This document shows, piece after piece, positions 24,088 to 32,273 of a stretch of 64,000 nt of DNA. The DNA comes from Bacteroidales bacterium (GTDB taxonomy: Bacteria > Bacteroidota > Bacteroidia > Bacteroidales > F082), in the NCBI GenBank assembly GCA_017427985.1, contig JAFRRS010000022.1, positions 62,001 to 126,000 on the forward strand. Reading direction: 5' to 3'. The notes under the pieces were generated by a model, which worked only from the letters and a program-made list of their open reading frames with translations, was not told the origin of the DNA and searched no databases. Position 1 is the stretch's first letter, and each line of letters begins with the position of its first letter. The translations under genes and the position numbers were made by a program.

Positions 24088-24454
24088 TAAAAATTAATTA
24101 AATCGAGGAAAAAATTCTGCAATTTTTATAAAAAATGCTGAATAAATTCCTCATTATATATATGATCAAAAATATCACAAACCAAGTTCCATAAAAACCA
24201 CATGTTGATGATAGAGGCGGCTGTGCTGTATTAAACAACAAAAGAGTATATAGTCGAATATTAATTCGTCGTCGGCACCGAATTGAATATCAACAACAAG
24301 AATCCGAGCTCCCAATGGCAGCGGAATCGCAAAGCAACTACGGATAATAATTTTCATGCCTTTGCCCTCACTTGGTTTACAGCACAGCTCTGCGCCAGAT
24401 GGCAATTGTTAAAATTTTTTCATAAAAACTCTTGACGTGTGATAGTATTTATAC

Positions 24455-24462
24455 TATTTTTG
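24455..24462 (+). promoter_or_regulatory. Bacteroidota -7 box for the HicB-like gene
   Basis: TATTTTTG, 23 bases before the ATG at 24485. Confidence 0.55.
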
Positions 24463-24484
24463 TCAAGAACTAAAAACCAAGTTT

Positions 24485-24931
24485 ATGAAAGTTGTAAAAG
24501 TAAGTTATATTATTAAAAAATTGATGGAAAAGGTTATTATTTCAACATCGAAAACTGAAAATGGATTCAGTGCAAGTTGCAACTTACTGCCAGGGTGGGT
24601 GGTTGCATACAGTGGTAGTTTTTCTGGTTTTGTAAAATATGTTCAGGAAAGCGTGGATTTTTATATCGAGTGTGCAAAAGCTGATAAAAGAGATTATCCT
24701 AAGGTTTTTGACGGTCAATATGTTTTTGAATATCAAATGAATATTCAAACTATTTTGTATTGTTATGATAAAATCATCACAAGAGCTGCTTTGTCAAGGC
24801 TGACTGGCATCAACGAAAGGCAGTTGGGGCATTATATCTGCGGAAGAAGTCATCCTATGAAGAAGCAACAGGATAAAATTGTCAATGCGCTCCATTCCTT
24901 GGGAAAAGAGTTACAATCTGTAACAGCGTGA
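24485..24931 (+). CDS. HicB-like antitoxin / HTH protein
   Basis: 148 residues. The N-terminal part (from MEKVIISTSKTENGFSASC through SGFVKYVQESVDFYIECA) has the strand-strand-helix pattern of the HicB RNase-H-like fold. The C-terminal part (IITRAALSRLTGINERQLGHYICGRSHPMKKQQDKIVNAL) is an XRE-type DNA-binding domain as seen in HicB antitoxins of Bacteroidales. No HicA toxin (about 60 residues with the catalytic His) is visible on either side, so it appears to be an orphan. The start could also be the ATG at 24524, which begins the HicB fold directly. Confidence 0.75.
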   Translation: MKVVKVSYIIKKLMEKVIISTSKTENGFSASCNLLPGWVVAYSGSFSGFVKYVQESVDFYIECAKADKRDYPKVFDGQYVFEYQMNIQTILYCYDKIITRAALSRLTGINERQLGHYICGRSHPMKKQQDKIVNALHSLGKELQSVTA

Positions 24932-24941
24932 TAATTTTTTG

Positions 24942-24949
24942 TATCTTTG
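24942..24949 (+). promoter_or_regulatory. Bacteroidota -7 box for the endonuclease I operon
   Basis: TATCTTTG, 44 bases before ATG 24993. It overlaps the codons of an upstream in-frame start at 24939, which is thus unlikely. Confidence 0.6.
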
Positions 24950-24992
24950 TAATCTAAAACAATATGATCAAGAATTTTTTAAACGTTTGAAT

Positions 24993-26048
24993 ATGAAAAA
25001 GTTATATCTCTTCCTAACCCTGATAATCACAGCTGTGGCACTGAATGCTCAGCCTCAAGGATATTATAACGGCACAGAAGGCCTCACAGGAAACGCCCTC
25101 AAAACCGCATTGCATAACATAATAAAAACTGATAACCATACATCTTACAGCGGCTTGTGGAGCGCTTACCAGCAGACGGATAAGAAACCTAACGGCAAGG
25201 TGTGGGATATCTATTCCGACGTTCCGAATGGCACGCCGCCTTATCAGTACACTTTCGGCTCCGACCAGTGCGGAAGCTATAACGGCGAAGGCGACTGCTA
25301 CAACCGTGAACACCTCTGGGCGCAGTCGTGGACAAATGATGACAGCAAGCATAAAACAGACCTGCATCATGTGTATCCAACCGACGGCTATGTCAACAAC
25401 AGACGTGGAAACTACGCTTTCGGTGAGGTTAACAACGCTTCGTGGACATCGCAAAACGGCGGCAAACTCGGTTCAAACACCGTGAGTGGCTACAATGGCA
25501 CCGTGTTCGAGCCTATTGACGAATACAAAGGCGACATTGCACGCGCTCTCATGTACGTCAGCGTGCGCTATTATCAGGAAGACAGTGGTTGGAGCACTTC
25601 CGACATGACAAACAAATCTGTCATTAAAGACTGGGCAATGACGATGCTACTGCGCTGGCACGAGGAAGACCCTGTGGATGACAAGGAAATCAACCGAAAC
25701 AACGCTGTTTACAACATACAGCGCAACCGCAATCCTTTCGTCGACTATCCTGACTTCGCTCTAATGATTTGGAACCCGACCTGGGATGGCGTTGATGACC
25801 AATATCTTACATCGATGCTCGTCAATGTGTGGCCAAATCCGACAACGTCTACAGTCAATATCAAAGGCGAGAATCTTAACGCTGTTTACATGTATAACGC
25901 CATGGGTCAGCTTGTTTTGTCAGTTGATTTGCAAAATACTGACAACCAAAGCGTTATAGATGTCGGCGGCTTCAATAGCGGAATATATTTCATGAATATC
26001 ATTTCCGAAAACGGCTCGTCGGTTCTTAAAAAAGTTGTCGTGCAATGA
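24993..26048 (+). CDS. Secreted endonuclease I with type IX sorting domain
   Basis: 351 residues from ATG 24993. Signal peptide about 1-20 (cleavage after LNAQ). The endonuclease I (EndA) fold of the His-Me finger superfamily is shown by YNREHLWAQSW, DLHHVYPTDGYVNNRRGNYAFGEV with the catalytic His pair region, and DEYKGDIARALMYVSVRYY. The C terminus (LVNVWPNPTTSTVNIKGE to VLKKVVVQ) is a T9SS sorting domain. Likely degrades extracellular DNA for nutrition or biofilm remodelling. The stop overlaps the ABC-F start by four bases (ATGA), an odd partner for a secreted nuclease. Confidence 0.92.
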   Translation: MKKLYLFLTLIITAVALNAQPQGYYNGTEGLTGNALKTALHNIIKTDNHTSYSGLWSAYQQTDKKPNGKVWDIYSDVPNGTPPYQYTFGSDQCGSYNGEGDCYNREHLWAQSWTNDDSKHKTDLHHVYPTDGYVNNRRGNYAFGEVNNASWTSQNGGKLGSNTVSGYNGTVFEPIDEYKGDIARALMYVSVRYYQEDSGWSTSDMTNKSVIKDWAMTMLLRWHEEDPVDDKEINRNNAVYNIQRNRNPFVDYPDFALMIWNPTWDGVDDQYLTSMLVNVWPNPTTSTVNIKGENLNAVYMYNAMGQLVLSVDLQNTDNQSVIDVGGFNSGIYFMNIISENGSSVLKKVVVQ

Positions 26049-27961
26049 TTTCAATACAAAACCTGAGCATTCATTTTACAGGTCAGGACCTTTTCACCGA
26101 CATCAATTTCATGATTCGGGAGAAGGACCGCATAGGTCTCGTTGGAAAAAACGGAGCCGGTAAGACCACGCTAATCCGTATCATTGCCGGTCTCGAACAG
26201 CCATCGCACGGCAACGTTGTGATGTCCGACGACGTCACTATCGGCTACCTGCCTCAGGAAAAGAACATACACTCGACAAAGAGTGTTCTCGAAGAGACAA
26301 TGACGGCTTTTGAAGAATATCATCTCATCGAGAAAAAACTCGCGCAACTGCAAAATGAGTTGTCGCAACGCACTGATTATGAAAGTGATAGCTATCAGAA
26401 GCTTTGCGAAAAAATGAGTTCTCTCAACGAACGTCTCACGCTCATCGGCGGACATTCCATCGAAGGTGAGGCGGAACAGATTCTCGTGGGTCTCGGCTTC
26501 GACCATGAAGATATGAACCGCGCCATGAACGAGTTTAGCAACGGATGGCAGATGCGCGTGGAACTGGCTAAGATTCTTCTGCGAAAACCGAAACTGCTTC
26601 TTCTTGACGAGCCTACTAACCACCTCGACATTGAATCAATACAATGGCTCGAAGGCTATCTGAAGAATTATTACGGTGCTATCTTCATGGTGTCGCACGA
26701 CCGCGCTTTCCTTGACCATATCACAATTCGAACAATCGAGATTTCTGGCGGTAAGATTTACGATTACAAATGCGCCTACACCGAATTCGTGGAGCGTCGT
26801 GAGGAACGCATTGATTTACAAAAGGCTGCATTTGACAACCAGCAGCGGGAAATAAAAGAGATAGAGGCGTTCATCGAGCGCTTCCGCTATAAAGCCACCA
26901 AAGCAAAACAGGTGCAGTCGCGCGTGAAACAGCTCGAGAAAATGGACATCGTAGAAATCGACGACCGCGACAAGTCGGTGATGCACTTTAAGTTCCCGCC
27001 TGCGCCTCATTCTGGAAAGGTCACACTCGAACTCTGCCACGTCTCAAAGTCGTATGGCGAGAAAAACATCCTCAGCGACATCAATTTGCTTATTCCTCGT
27101 GGTGAAAAAATCGCTTTCGTTGGCAGAAACGGTGAAGGAAAATCCACTCTTTCGAAAATAATCGCTGGCGTGCTTGACTATACAGGCGAAGTGAAGCTCG
27201 GTCACGAGGTGAAAATCGGTTATTACGCTCAGAATCAACAGGATATGCTTGACCCTGAGAAAACGGTTTTCGAGACTTTGGACGACGTGGCGACTGGCGA
27301 CATGCGCGTGAAGGTGAAATCGCTTCTCGGTGCGTTCTTGTTTAGCGGTGAGACAATAGACAAGAAAGTCAAAGTGCTGTCAGGTGGCGAGAAAGCACGT
27401 CTGTCGCTCGCGAAAATGTTGCTTTTTCCAACGAATCTGCTCATCCTTGACGAGCCTACCAACCACCTCGACATGCTCTCGAAAGACATCCTGAAATCGG
27501 CTCTCATCCAATTCGACGGCACACTCATCGTTGTCTCTCACGACCGCGACTTCCTGCAAGGTCTCACAATGAAAGTCTATGAGTTCAAAAAACCTCATAT
27601 CAAGGAATATATTGGCGATATCTACGATTTCCTTGAAGAAAAACGCCTCAATGAACTCGATGACTTGAATAAAAAACAGAAAATCCAACAGCAATCTGCA
27701 CCTGTCGTTTCTCAAAATAAAATCGACTACGAAGCTAAGAAAGTTGAAGAACGAGAGAAACGCCGTGTCGAGAAAGAGATAAAAAAACTCGAGGAACGGA
27801 TTGACACTTTGGAAAAGGAACTCGCTGTTTTAGATGAAGTTATGTCAAATCCTTCGGCTCATCCCGAAATCAAAATCGATGATGATTTCTACTGGAATTA
27901 CGGTAAGAAAAAAGAAGATTTGCAATATCTCATCGACAAATGGGGCGAAATTGCTATCTGA
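26045..27961 (+). CDS. ABC-F type ATPase (ribosome-associated)
   Basis: 638 residues, two ATP-binding cassettes and no membrane segments. First cassette: Walker A GKNGAGKTT, degenerate signature FSNGWQMRVELAKILL, Walker B LLLLDEPTNHLD. Interdomain linker (about 235-310) rich in Lys/Arg/Glu, the part that enters the ribosome in ABC-F proteins. Second cassette: GRNGEGKST, LSGGEKARLSLAKML, LLILDEPTNHLD. A C-terminal charged coiled coil (about 555-620) resembles the Uup-type tail. Role: translation factor or quality control; antibiotic protection cannot be judged from sequence. Confidence 0.93.
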   Translation: MISIQNLSIHFTGQDLFTDINFMIREKDRIGLVGKNGAGKTTLIRIIAGLEQPSHGNVVMSDDVTIGYLPQEKNIHSTKSVLEETMTAFEEYHLIEKKLAQLQNELSQRTDYESDSYQKLCEKMSSLNERLTLIGGHSIEGEAEQILVGLGFDHEDMNRAMNEFSNGWQMRVELAKILLRKPKLLLLDEPTNHLDIESIQWLEGYLKNYYGAIFMVSHDRAFLDHITIRTIEISGGKIYDYKCAYTEFVERREERIDLQKAAFDNQQREIKEIEAFIERFRYKATKAKQVQSRVKQLEKMDIVEIDDRDKSVMHFKFPPAPHSGKVTLELCHVSKSYGEKNILSDINLLIPRGEKIAFVGRNGEGKSTLSKIIAGVLDYTGEVKLGHEVKIGYYAQNQQDMLDPEKTVFETLDDVATGDMRVKVKSLLGAFLFSGETIDKKVKVLSGGEKARLSLAKMLLFPTNLLILDEPTNHLDMLSKDILKSALIQFDGTLIVVSHDRDFLQGLTMKVYEFKKPHIKEYIGDIYDFLEEKRLNELDDLNKKQKIQQQSAPVVSQNKIDYEAKKVEEREKRRVEKEIKKLEERIDTLEKELAVLDEVMSNPSAHPEIKIDDDFYWNYGKKKEDLQYLIDKWGEIAI

Positions 27962-27979
27962 CAGGATGTTTAATTAGAT

Positions 27980-28066
27980 AAGATTTACAGGATTAACAAG
28001 ATATGGACATTTAAATTTGGACAATAAAAATCTTGTAAATCTTGTTAATCCTGTCTTAAAAACAAA
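27980..28066. repeat. Inverted repeat with AATCTTGTTAATCCTGTC arms
   Basis: GATTTACAGGATTAACAAGAT on the left and ATCTTGTAAATCTTGTTAATCC on the right are inverted copies separated by about 30 A/T-rich bases, with the right arm carrying an extra partial copy. It lies between converging ABC-F and acyltransferase genes and may act as a terminator; sequences of this kind recur between genes in Bacteroidota. Confidence 0.65.
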
Positions 28067-28074
28067 ATAACTTG

Positions 28075-29235
28075 TCATAAGTTTGTGGAAGACATCATCT
28101 TATTTTCCACTGGAATTGCGTAAATTCCCAGTAAAATTTCAGTAAACCGCTTCTCCGCTTCGCTTCCTAACTCGTCAAGAAGCTTTGAGAAAATCTTGTC
28201 GCAATATGCTTTGAATACGTCCTCTTTCTCTTGCGTATAATACTTTTTGAAAGTGCAACTCCCTGATAACCAATCGTGTGCGATGTAATTATTAGGGTAA
28301 AGCTTATAATTTGCGTAAATTCTCTTGTCGATCATCTCGGCGACAGCAGGAACAATCTCGTGTTTGTCGGCTTCTTCAAACTTCTTCAAATCATCGTAAG
28401 TTATTGTTGGACAAATCGATATGGTCATGATGCCTTTTTTCTTCTTGATGCCCGACACAATGCTGTCCATGTCTTCCATCGGCTTCTTCACATAAACCCC
28501 GTCGCGCTCCTTGATGTAGCTCTCTCTCGCTTTCATCATGGCGCAAGGCTCATATTCGTATGATGTGGCGATAGGCGTAATGTTCAGCTCCGCAAGGTTT
28601 GGGACGAGGTTTTTCCTATCACCCGACATTGAAAACATGTTTATCAAACCGTGGTCAGTCTTGTCGTTGCCGTCTTTCGTCCTGCCGTTACGTTGCGCAA
28701 TCCACACAGATTTGTTGTCCCTGATGAGATACCTTATGTAATCTGAAAGATGCTGTGAATTTTGAGCTAACTCCCTGATATTCTGCGACCTTTCAACCTT
28801 GAACATCTTGTTGCTCTTTCCGAAAACGTCAATTGTCTTGTTCAAAATCAGGTTGCTTCCGTAACCGATGTTGCAAGTGTCAAGACCGTTTTCCAGCATG
28901 TACATCTGTAGAATGAACGCATCGAGGGTGATATCGCGATGGTTGCCAGTGAAAAGATATGCTTTTTTCTTGTTGAGTGTGTCAAATCCCTGAGTGTCAA
29001 CGTGTTTCATTGACGTTGCCATTATCAGCCTGACAAATCGCGTCATCATGATACTCTGAAACTCCTCTGTTGTCTTGATGCTTCTCAACAATTCTTGAAT
29101 CTCTTCCACCGACTTGTCGGGAAACACCAGTTTCGCCATCGAAATGGAAGTTTCATCGTTGATGAAAAATTCCATCGCCGCGGGAATCTCATCGTTGGTA
29201 TAAGACCTTATATCTTCGAAATCGTTTAATGTCAT
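28075..29235 (-). CDS. Glycerol-phosphate acyltransferase family protein (PlsC/PlsB-like)
   Basis: 386 residues. The acyltransferase motif is NHRDITLDAF (HxxxxD, near 98), preceded by KKAYLFTGNHRD. Motif II-like SNLILNKTIDVFGKSNKMFKVER and the block VWIAQRNGRTKDGNDKTDHGLI are characteristic of a Bacteroidales family annotated as 1-acyl-sn-glycerol-3-phosphate acyltransferase. It should act on the inner face of the membrane in phospholipid synthesis. It lies 11 bases behind sppA on the same strand. Confidence 0.85.
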   Translation of the reverse strand: MTLNDFEDIRSYTNDEIPAAMEFFINDETSISMAKLVFPDKSVEEIQELLRSIKTTEEFQSIMMTRFVRLIMATSMKHVDTQGFDTLNKKKAYLFTGNHRDITLDAFILQMYMLENGLDTCNIGYGSNLILNKTIDVFGKSNKMFKVERSQNIRELAQNSQHLSDYIRYLIRDNKSVWIAQRNGRTKDGNDKTDHGLINMFSMSGDRKNLVPNLAELNITPIATSYEYEPCAMMKARESYIKERDGVYVKKPMEDMDSIVSGIKKKKGIMTISICPTITYDDLKKFEEADKHEIVPAVAEMIDKRIYANYKLYPNNYIAHDWLSGSCTFKKYYTQEKEDVFKAYCDKIFSKLLDELGSEAEKRFTEILLGIYAIPVENKMMSSTNL

Positions 29236-29246
29236 GTCAATAATAG

Positions 29247-31013
29247 CTATTCTACAATCATAAATGGCATAAGTGCTTGAACACCATCGAGTTTTGTGAT
29301 GTTTTCAATAGTCTCGACATATGTGTAGTTGCTGCCTAATCTCTTCTTAATCAATGATTTGGTGTAAGGCTCCTGGATGTTGCCGTTCATCAGCGTTTCC
29401 ATAAGGTTTTGCTGTTTCGGATAGTTTTTGATGGAATATTTTTCAAGATTTGCCTGTTTTGCAGCATATTCAATGGCTTTGTCAAGACCGCCGAGCTCAT
29501 CCACGAGCCCGATTTCCAGAGCGTCAACACCCGACCACACTCTTCCTTGACCGATTGAATCGACATAGCTCTGACGCAAGCCACGGGTGCGAGCCACCAG
29601 CGAAGTGAAGTCGTTGTACGTGTTGCCGACATGTTTCTGCAACATCGATTTCTGATATGGTGTGAGCGGTTCCGCTATGCTTCCGAAATCGGCGTTTTCG
29701 TTGGTTTTCACAACGTCAAATGTCAAACCGACTGTCTCGTTTAGGAATTTCTTGGCATTCGGGAATGTTCCAAAAACGCCAATGGAGCCGGTGAGCGTTG
29801 TTTCGTCAGCAAATATTCTGTCGCCTTCTGTAGAAATCCAGTATCCACCTGAAGCGGCGTAGTTGCCCATTGAGATGATAAATGGCTTCTCCGCCTTTGC
29901 CAGCTCGACTTCTCTTCTGATTACCTCCGCCGCCAAAGCGCTGCCGCCAGGCGAGTTCACTCTCATGACAATGGCTTTAACTTTCTTGTTCTCACGTGCC
30001 TCGCGAATGGCTTTCGACAATGTGGTTGAACCGATAGTGCTGTTGTCGCCATCGCCGTCGATAATCAGCCCTGACGCGTAAATGACAGCAATCTTATCGG
30101 AATGTGCTTTCTCCTTCGGTCTTGCAGTCGCATATTGCGAATTGGTCAGAATATTGATTTTCCCTGATTTCTCAATGCCTGAAAGGTCTTTTATTGTGGA
30201 AATGATTTGGTCTCTGTAATAAAGTCCGTCGACGAAATTCTCTTCAAGTGCGACATTCGCATCGAAAGTGAGAGCCAGATTATCTGCCAACTCATTGATT
30301 CTATCAATGTTTATTCCTCTCGACGCGTTGATGTCATTCAGAATCTCAAACCAGATGGAATTGAGAAGCTTTTCCATTTGCTGACGATTTGCATCGCTCA
30401 TTTTGTCAAGGAAATAAGGCTCTACAGCGCTTTTGAACTTGTTGTTGGGACCCCTGATAATCTGAATTTCAATGTCAAGCTTGTCCAAAAGATGCTTGTA
30501 AAACATTATCTGTGATGCCATTCCGTGAATGTCGAGCATGCCCTCTGGGTTGATGTAAATCTTGTCGCCGGCAGTGGCAAGGTAATAAGCGTTTTGTGCC
30601 ATCGTCTCAGCGTAAGAAATGACAAATTTCCCTGATTCTCTGAAGTTTATGATATGATTTCTTATCTCTTGGATGTTGGCTGCCGACGTGCCGATTGAAG
30701 ACAATTCAAGGAAAATTCCGCTGATATTCGGGTCATCCTTAGCCGCGTCAATATTGGCAATGATGTCGTTCATTCCCGACATGTCGGAGTTCTTTCCGTT
30801 GAAATTCATCAAAGCCATCGACAAATCGTCCTCATTGCTTCTGTCTGGAATTTCATAGTCCAGATTCATATAAAGAACCGATTTTGGCTTGACATTAACG
30901 GTGTTTTTTGAAGTACTTGAACTAATTGTCCATACCATGATTATAAACGCCAGTATGAACAACAATGCCGATCCCAGGCATGATGCAAACATAAATTTGA
31001 GAAACTGCTTCAT
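29247..31013 (-). CDS. sppA: Signal peptide peptidase SppA, long (67K) type
   Basis: 588 residues, an inner-membrane Ser-Lys protease that digests leftover signal peptides. One N-terminal TM helix (about 10-32). Tandem protease domains: the first carries the catalytic Lys in NKFKSAVEPYF, the second the nucleophile Ser in MGNYAASGGYWIST, with RVNSPGGSALAAEVIRREVE just before. The length matches the E. coli-type double-domain protein. Same-strand neighbour is the acyltransferase, and the promoter diverges from that of folK. Confidence 0.95.
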   Translation of the reverse strand: MKQFLKFMFASCLGSALLFILAFIIMVWTISSSTSKNTVNVKPKSVLYMNLDYEIPDRSNEDDLSMALMNFNGKNSDMSGMNDIIANIDAAKDDPNISGIFLELSSIGTSAANIQEIRNHIINFRESGKFVISYAETMAQNAYYLATAGDKIYINPEGMLDIHGMASQIMFYKHLLDKLDIEIQIIRGPNNKFKSAVEPYFLDKMSDANRQQMEKLLNSIWFEILNDINASRGINIDRINELADNLALTFDANVALEENFVDGLYYRDQIISTIKDLSGIEKSGKINILTNSQYATARPKEKAHSDKIAVIYASGLIIDGDGDNSTIGSTTLSKAIREARENKKVKAIVMRVNSPGGSALAAEVIRREVELAKAEKPFIISMGNYAASGGYWISTEGDRIFADETTLTGSIGVFGTFPNAKKFLNETVGLTFDVVKTNENADFGSIAEPLTPYQKSMLQKHVGNTYNDFTSLVARTRGLRQSYVDSIGQGRVWSGVDALEIGLVDELGGLDKAIEYAAKQANLEKYSIKNYPKQQNLMETLMNGNIQEPYTKSLIKKRLGSNYTYVETIENITKLDGVQALMPFMIVE

Positions 31014-31030
31014 ACAAATTAAATTTTTTT

Positions 31031-31038
31031 CAAAGATA
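31031..31038 (-). promoter_or_regulatory. Bacteroidota -7 box for sppA
   Basis: Reverse strand TATCTTTG, 18 bases before the sppA ATG. Confidence 0.6.
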
Positions 31039-31051
31039 CAATTTCTTTCAT

Positions 31052-31059
31052 TATATTTG
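31052..31059 (+). promoter_or_regulatory. Bacteroidota -7 box for folK
   Basis: TATATTTG followed by CA, 25 bases before ATG 31084, divergent from the sppA box. Confidence 0.6.
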
Positions 31060-31083
31060 CATTTTCAAAGATAATTTTTTTTG

Positions 31084-31584
31084 ATGGCTTCAAAATCTGT
31101 TTTCATATTATTGGGCTCAAATCTTGGTAATCGTGAACTTCTTGTAAATCAAGCAGTTGAAATGATAGGGGAGAGGTGCGGAAAGATTGTAGCCAAATCG
31201 TCAATGTATGAATCGGAGCCATGGGGTTTCAAAGCGGATTATTGGTTTCTGAATCAGGTGGTTAATATTGATACAACGTTGTCACCTGATGAGCTGATGC
31301 TTTCACTCCTTTCAATTGAAAAGGAACTTGGTCGCGACCGTTCCACACAGCATGAATGTTATGTGTCGCGTCCTATGGATCTTGACATCCTTTATTATGA
31401 TGATGAAATCGTTGACACAGACTTAGTTACTGCTCCGCATCCGCGTCTCCATCTGAGACGTTTTACGTTGTTGCCGCTTTGTGATGTCGCCCCTGATTTC
31501 GTTCATCCGCTGTTGGAAAAATCAAACCGTCAGCTTCTTGACGAGTGTCAGGACTTTGGAATTGTAAATAAATTTAAATTATGA
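31084..31584 (+). CDS. folK: 2-amino-4-hydroxy-6-hydroxymethyldihydropteridine pyrophosphokinase
   Basis: 166 residues. Transfers pyrophosphate from ATP to the pterin in folate synthesis. Motifs: LLGSNLGNRE, the SSMYESEPWGF block, ELGRDRS and the HPPK signature RPMDLDILYYDD, then PHPRLHLRRFTLLPL. ATG 31084 is preferred over a TTG one codon earlier. Its stop overlaps the ATG of the nucleoside kinase (ATGA), a pairing seen in other Bacteroidales. Confidence 0.96.
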   Translation: MASKSVFILLGSNLGNRELLVNQAVEMIGERCGKIVAKSSMYESEPWGFKADYWFLNQVVNIDTTLSPDELMLSLLSIEKELGRDRSTQHECYVSRPMDLDILYYDDEIVDTDLVTAPHPRLHLRRFTLLPLCDVAPDFVHPLLEKSNRQLLDECQDFGIVNKFKL

Positions 31585-32219
31585 GATATAATTACGTGGC
31601 AATAGAAGGCACGATGGGCGCTGGCAAGACGACGCTGTCATCGCGTATCGCAAAGGAACTCAACGGAAAACTAATCCTTGAGGAATTTGAGCCTGACAAA
31701 AACCCGTTTCTTGCCAAGTTCTATAAAGAGCCTGAAAAATACGCTTTCCAGGTTGAGATGACGTTTCTTGCCCTGCGTTATCAGCAGCTGAAAGACAAGT
31801 TCAGCAGCCTCGACTTGTTCCATGACTTTATCATCTCCGACTATTATGTTGCAAAATCTTTGATTTTCTCGCGCGAGAACCTTCAACCTGATGAATATGA
31901 ACTGTTTGCGAGGTTTTTCAATATCATTTTTTCAAATATTCCAAAACCGGAGCTGATGGTTTATCTCTATCTTGATGTTGAACATCTGCAACGCAATATT
32001 CACAAACGCGGACGCGACTACGAACAGAATATCGATGATTCATATCTTGAACATCTGCAACAAGGCTATTTCGACTTTATCAAACAGCAAACTGATATGC
32101 GAATCTTGATTCTGGACACCAACAATCTTGATTTTGTTGCCAATCCAAAAGACTACGAAAAAGTTGTTGAGGCGATTGACCAGCCATACGATATTGGTAT
32201 CCATCGTCTTGTTCTTTAA
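31581..32219 (+). CDS. Deoxynucleoside kinase
   Basis: 212 residues. P-loop GTMGAGKTT near the N terminus, then the substrate-side FQVEMTFLALRYQQLKD and a DYY motif (FIISDYYVAKSLIF) in place of the usual DRS/DRY, and an Arg-rich lid RNIHKRGRDYEQ. This fits the dGK/dAK-type deoxynucleoside kinases that salvage deoxynucleosides to monophosphates in the cytosol. Exact base preference cannot be read. Translationally coupled to folK, ends at a strong hairpin. Confidence 0.9.
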   Translation: MRYNYVAIEGTMGAGKTTLSSRIAKELNGKLILEEFEPDKNPFLAKFYKEPEKYAFQVEMTFLALRYQQLKDKFSSLDLFHDFIISDYYVAKSLIFSRENLQPDEYELFARFFNIIFSNIPKPELMVYLYLDVEHLQRNIHKRGRDYEQNIDDSYLEHLQQGYFDFIKQQTDMRILILDTNNLDFVANPKDYEKVVEAIDQPYDIGIHRLVL

Positions 32220-32225
32220 AAGCAT

Positions 32226-32259
32226 AAAAAAAGGTCTCCAATCGGAGACCTTTTCTTTT
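32226..32259. terminator. Bidirectional terminator between nucleoside kinase and OmpA genes
   Basis: AAAAGGTCTCC AATC GGAGACCTTTT: an 11-bp perfect stem and 4-base loop flanked by A-rich and T-rich runs, so it works for both converging genes. Confidence 0.92.
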
Positions 32260-32273
32260 GTTGTCATCTGACA

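Larger units (their letters stand above)
24059..24484. other. 426-bp A/T-rich gap between DUF4143 ATPase and HicB-like gene
   Basis: Holds the reverse -7 box at 24080-24087, an interrupted inverted repeat (24105-24121 with 24136-24152: GAGGAA/ATTC/GCA against TGC/GAAT/TTCCTC, separated by unpaired A/T) and the forward -7 box at 24455-24462. A reverse-strand frame (24175-24357 from an ATG with GAGGG upstream) could encode about 60 residues but shows no recognisable motif. Confidence 0.5.

Noticed and set aside
24175-24357. Possible 60-residue gene on the - strand (MKIIIRSCFAIPLPLG...)
   Set aside because: A GAGGG sequence precedes the ATG, but there is no -7 box, the residue composition looks unstructured and no family is recognised.
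32226-32259. GGTCTCC/GGAGACC palindrome as another family B element
   Set aside because: It lacks the GTAGAGACG core, has a 4-base loop with A and T runs and is fully explained as a terminator.
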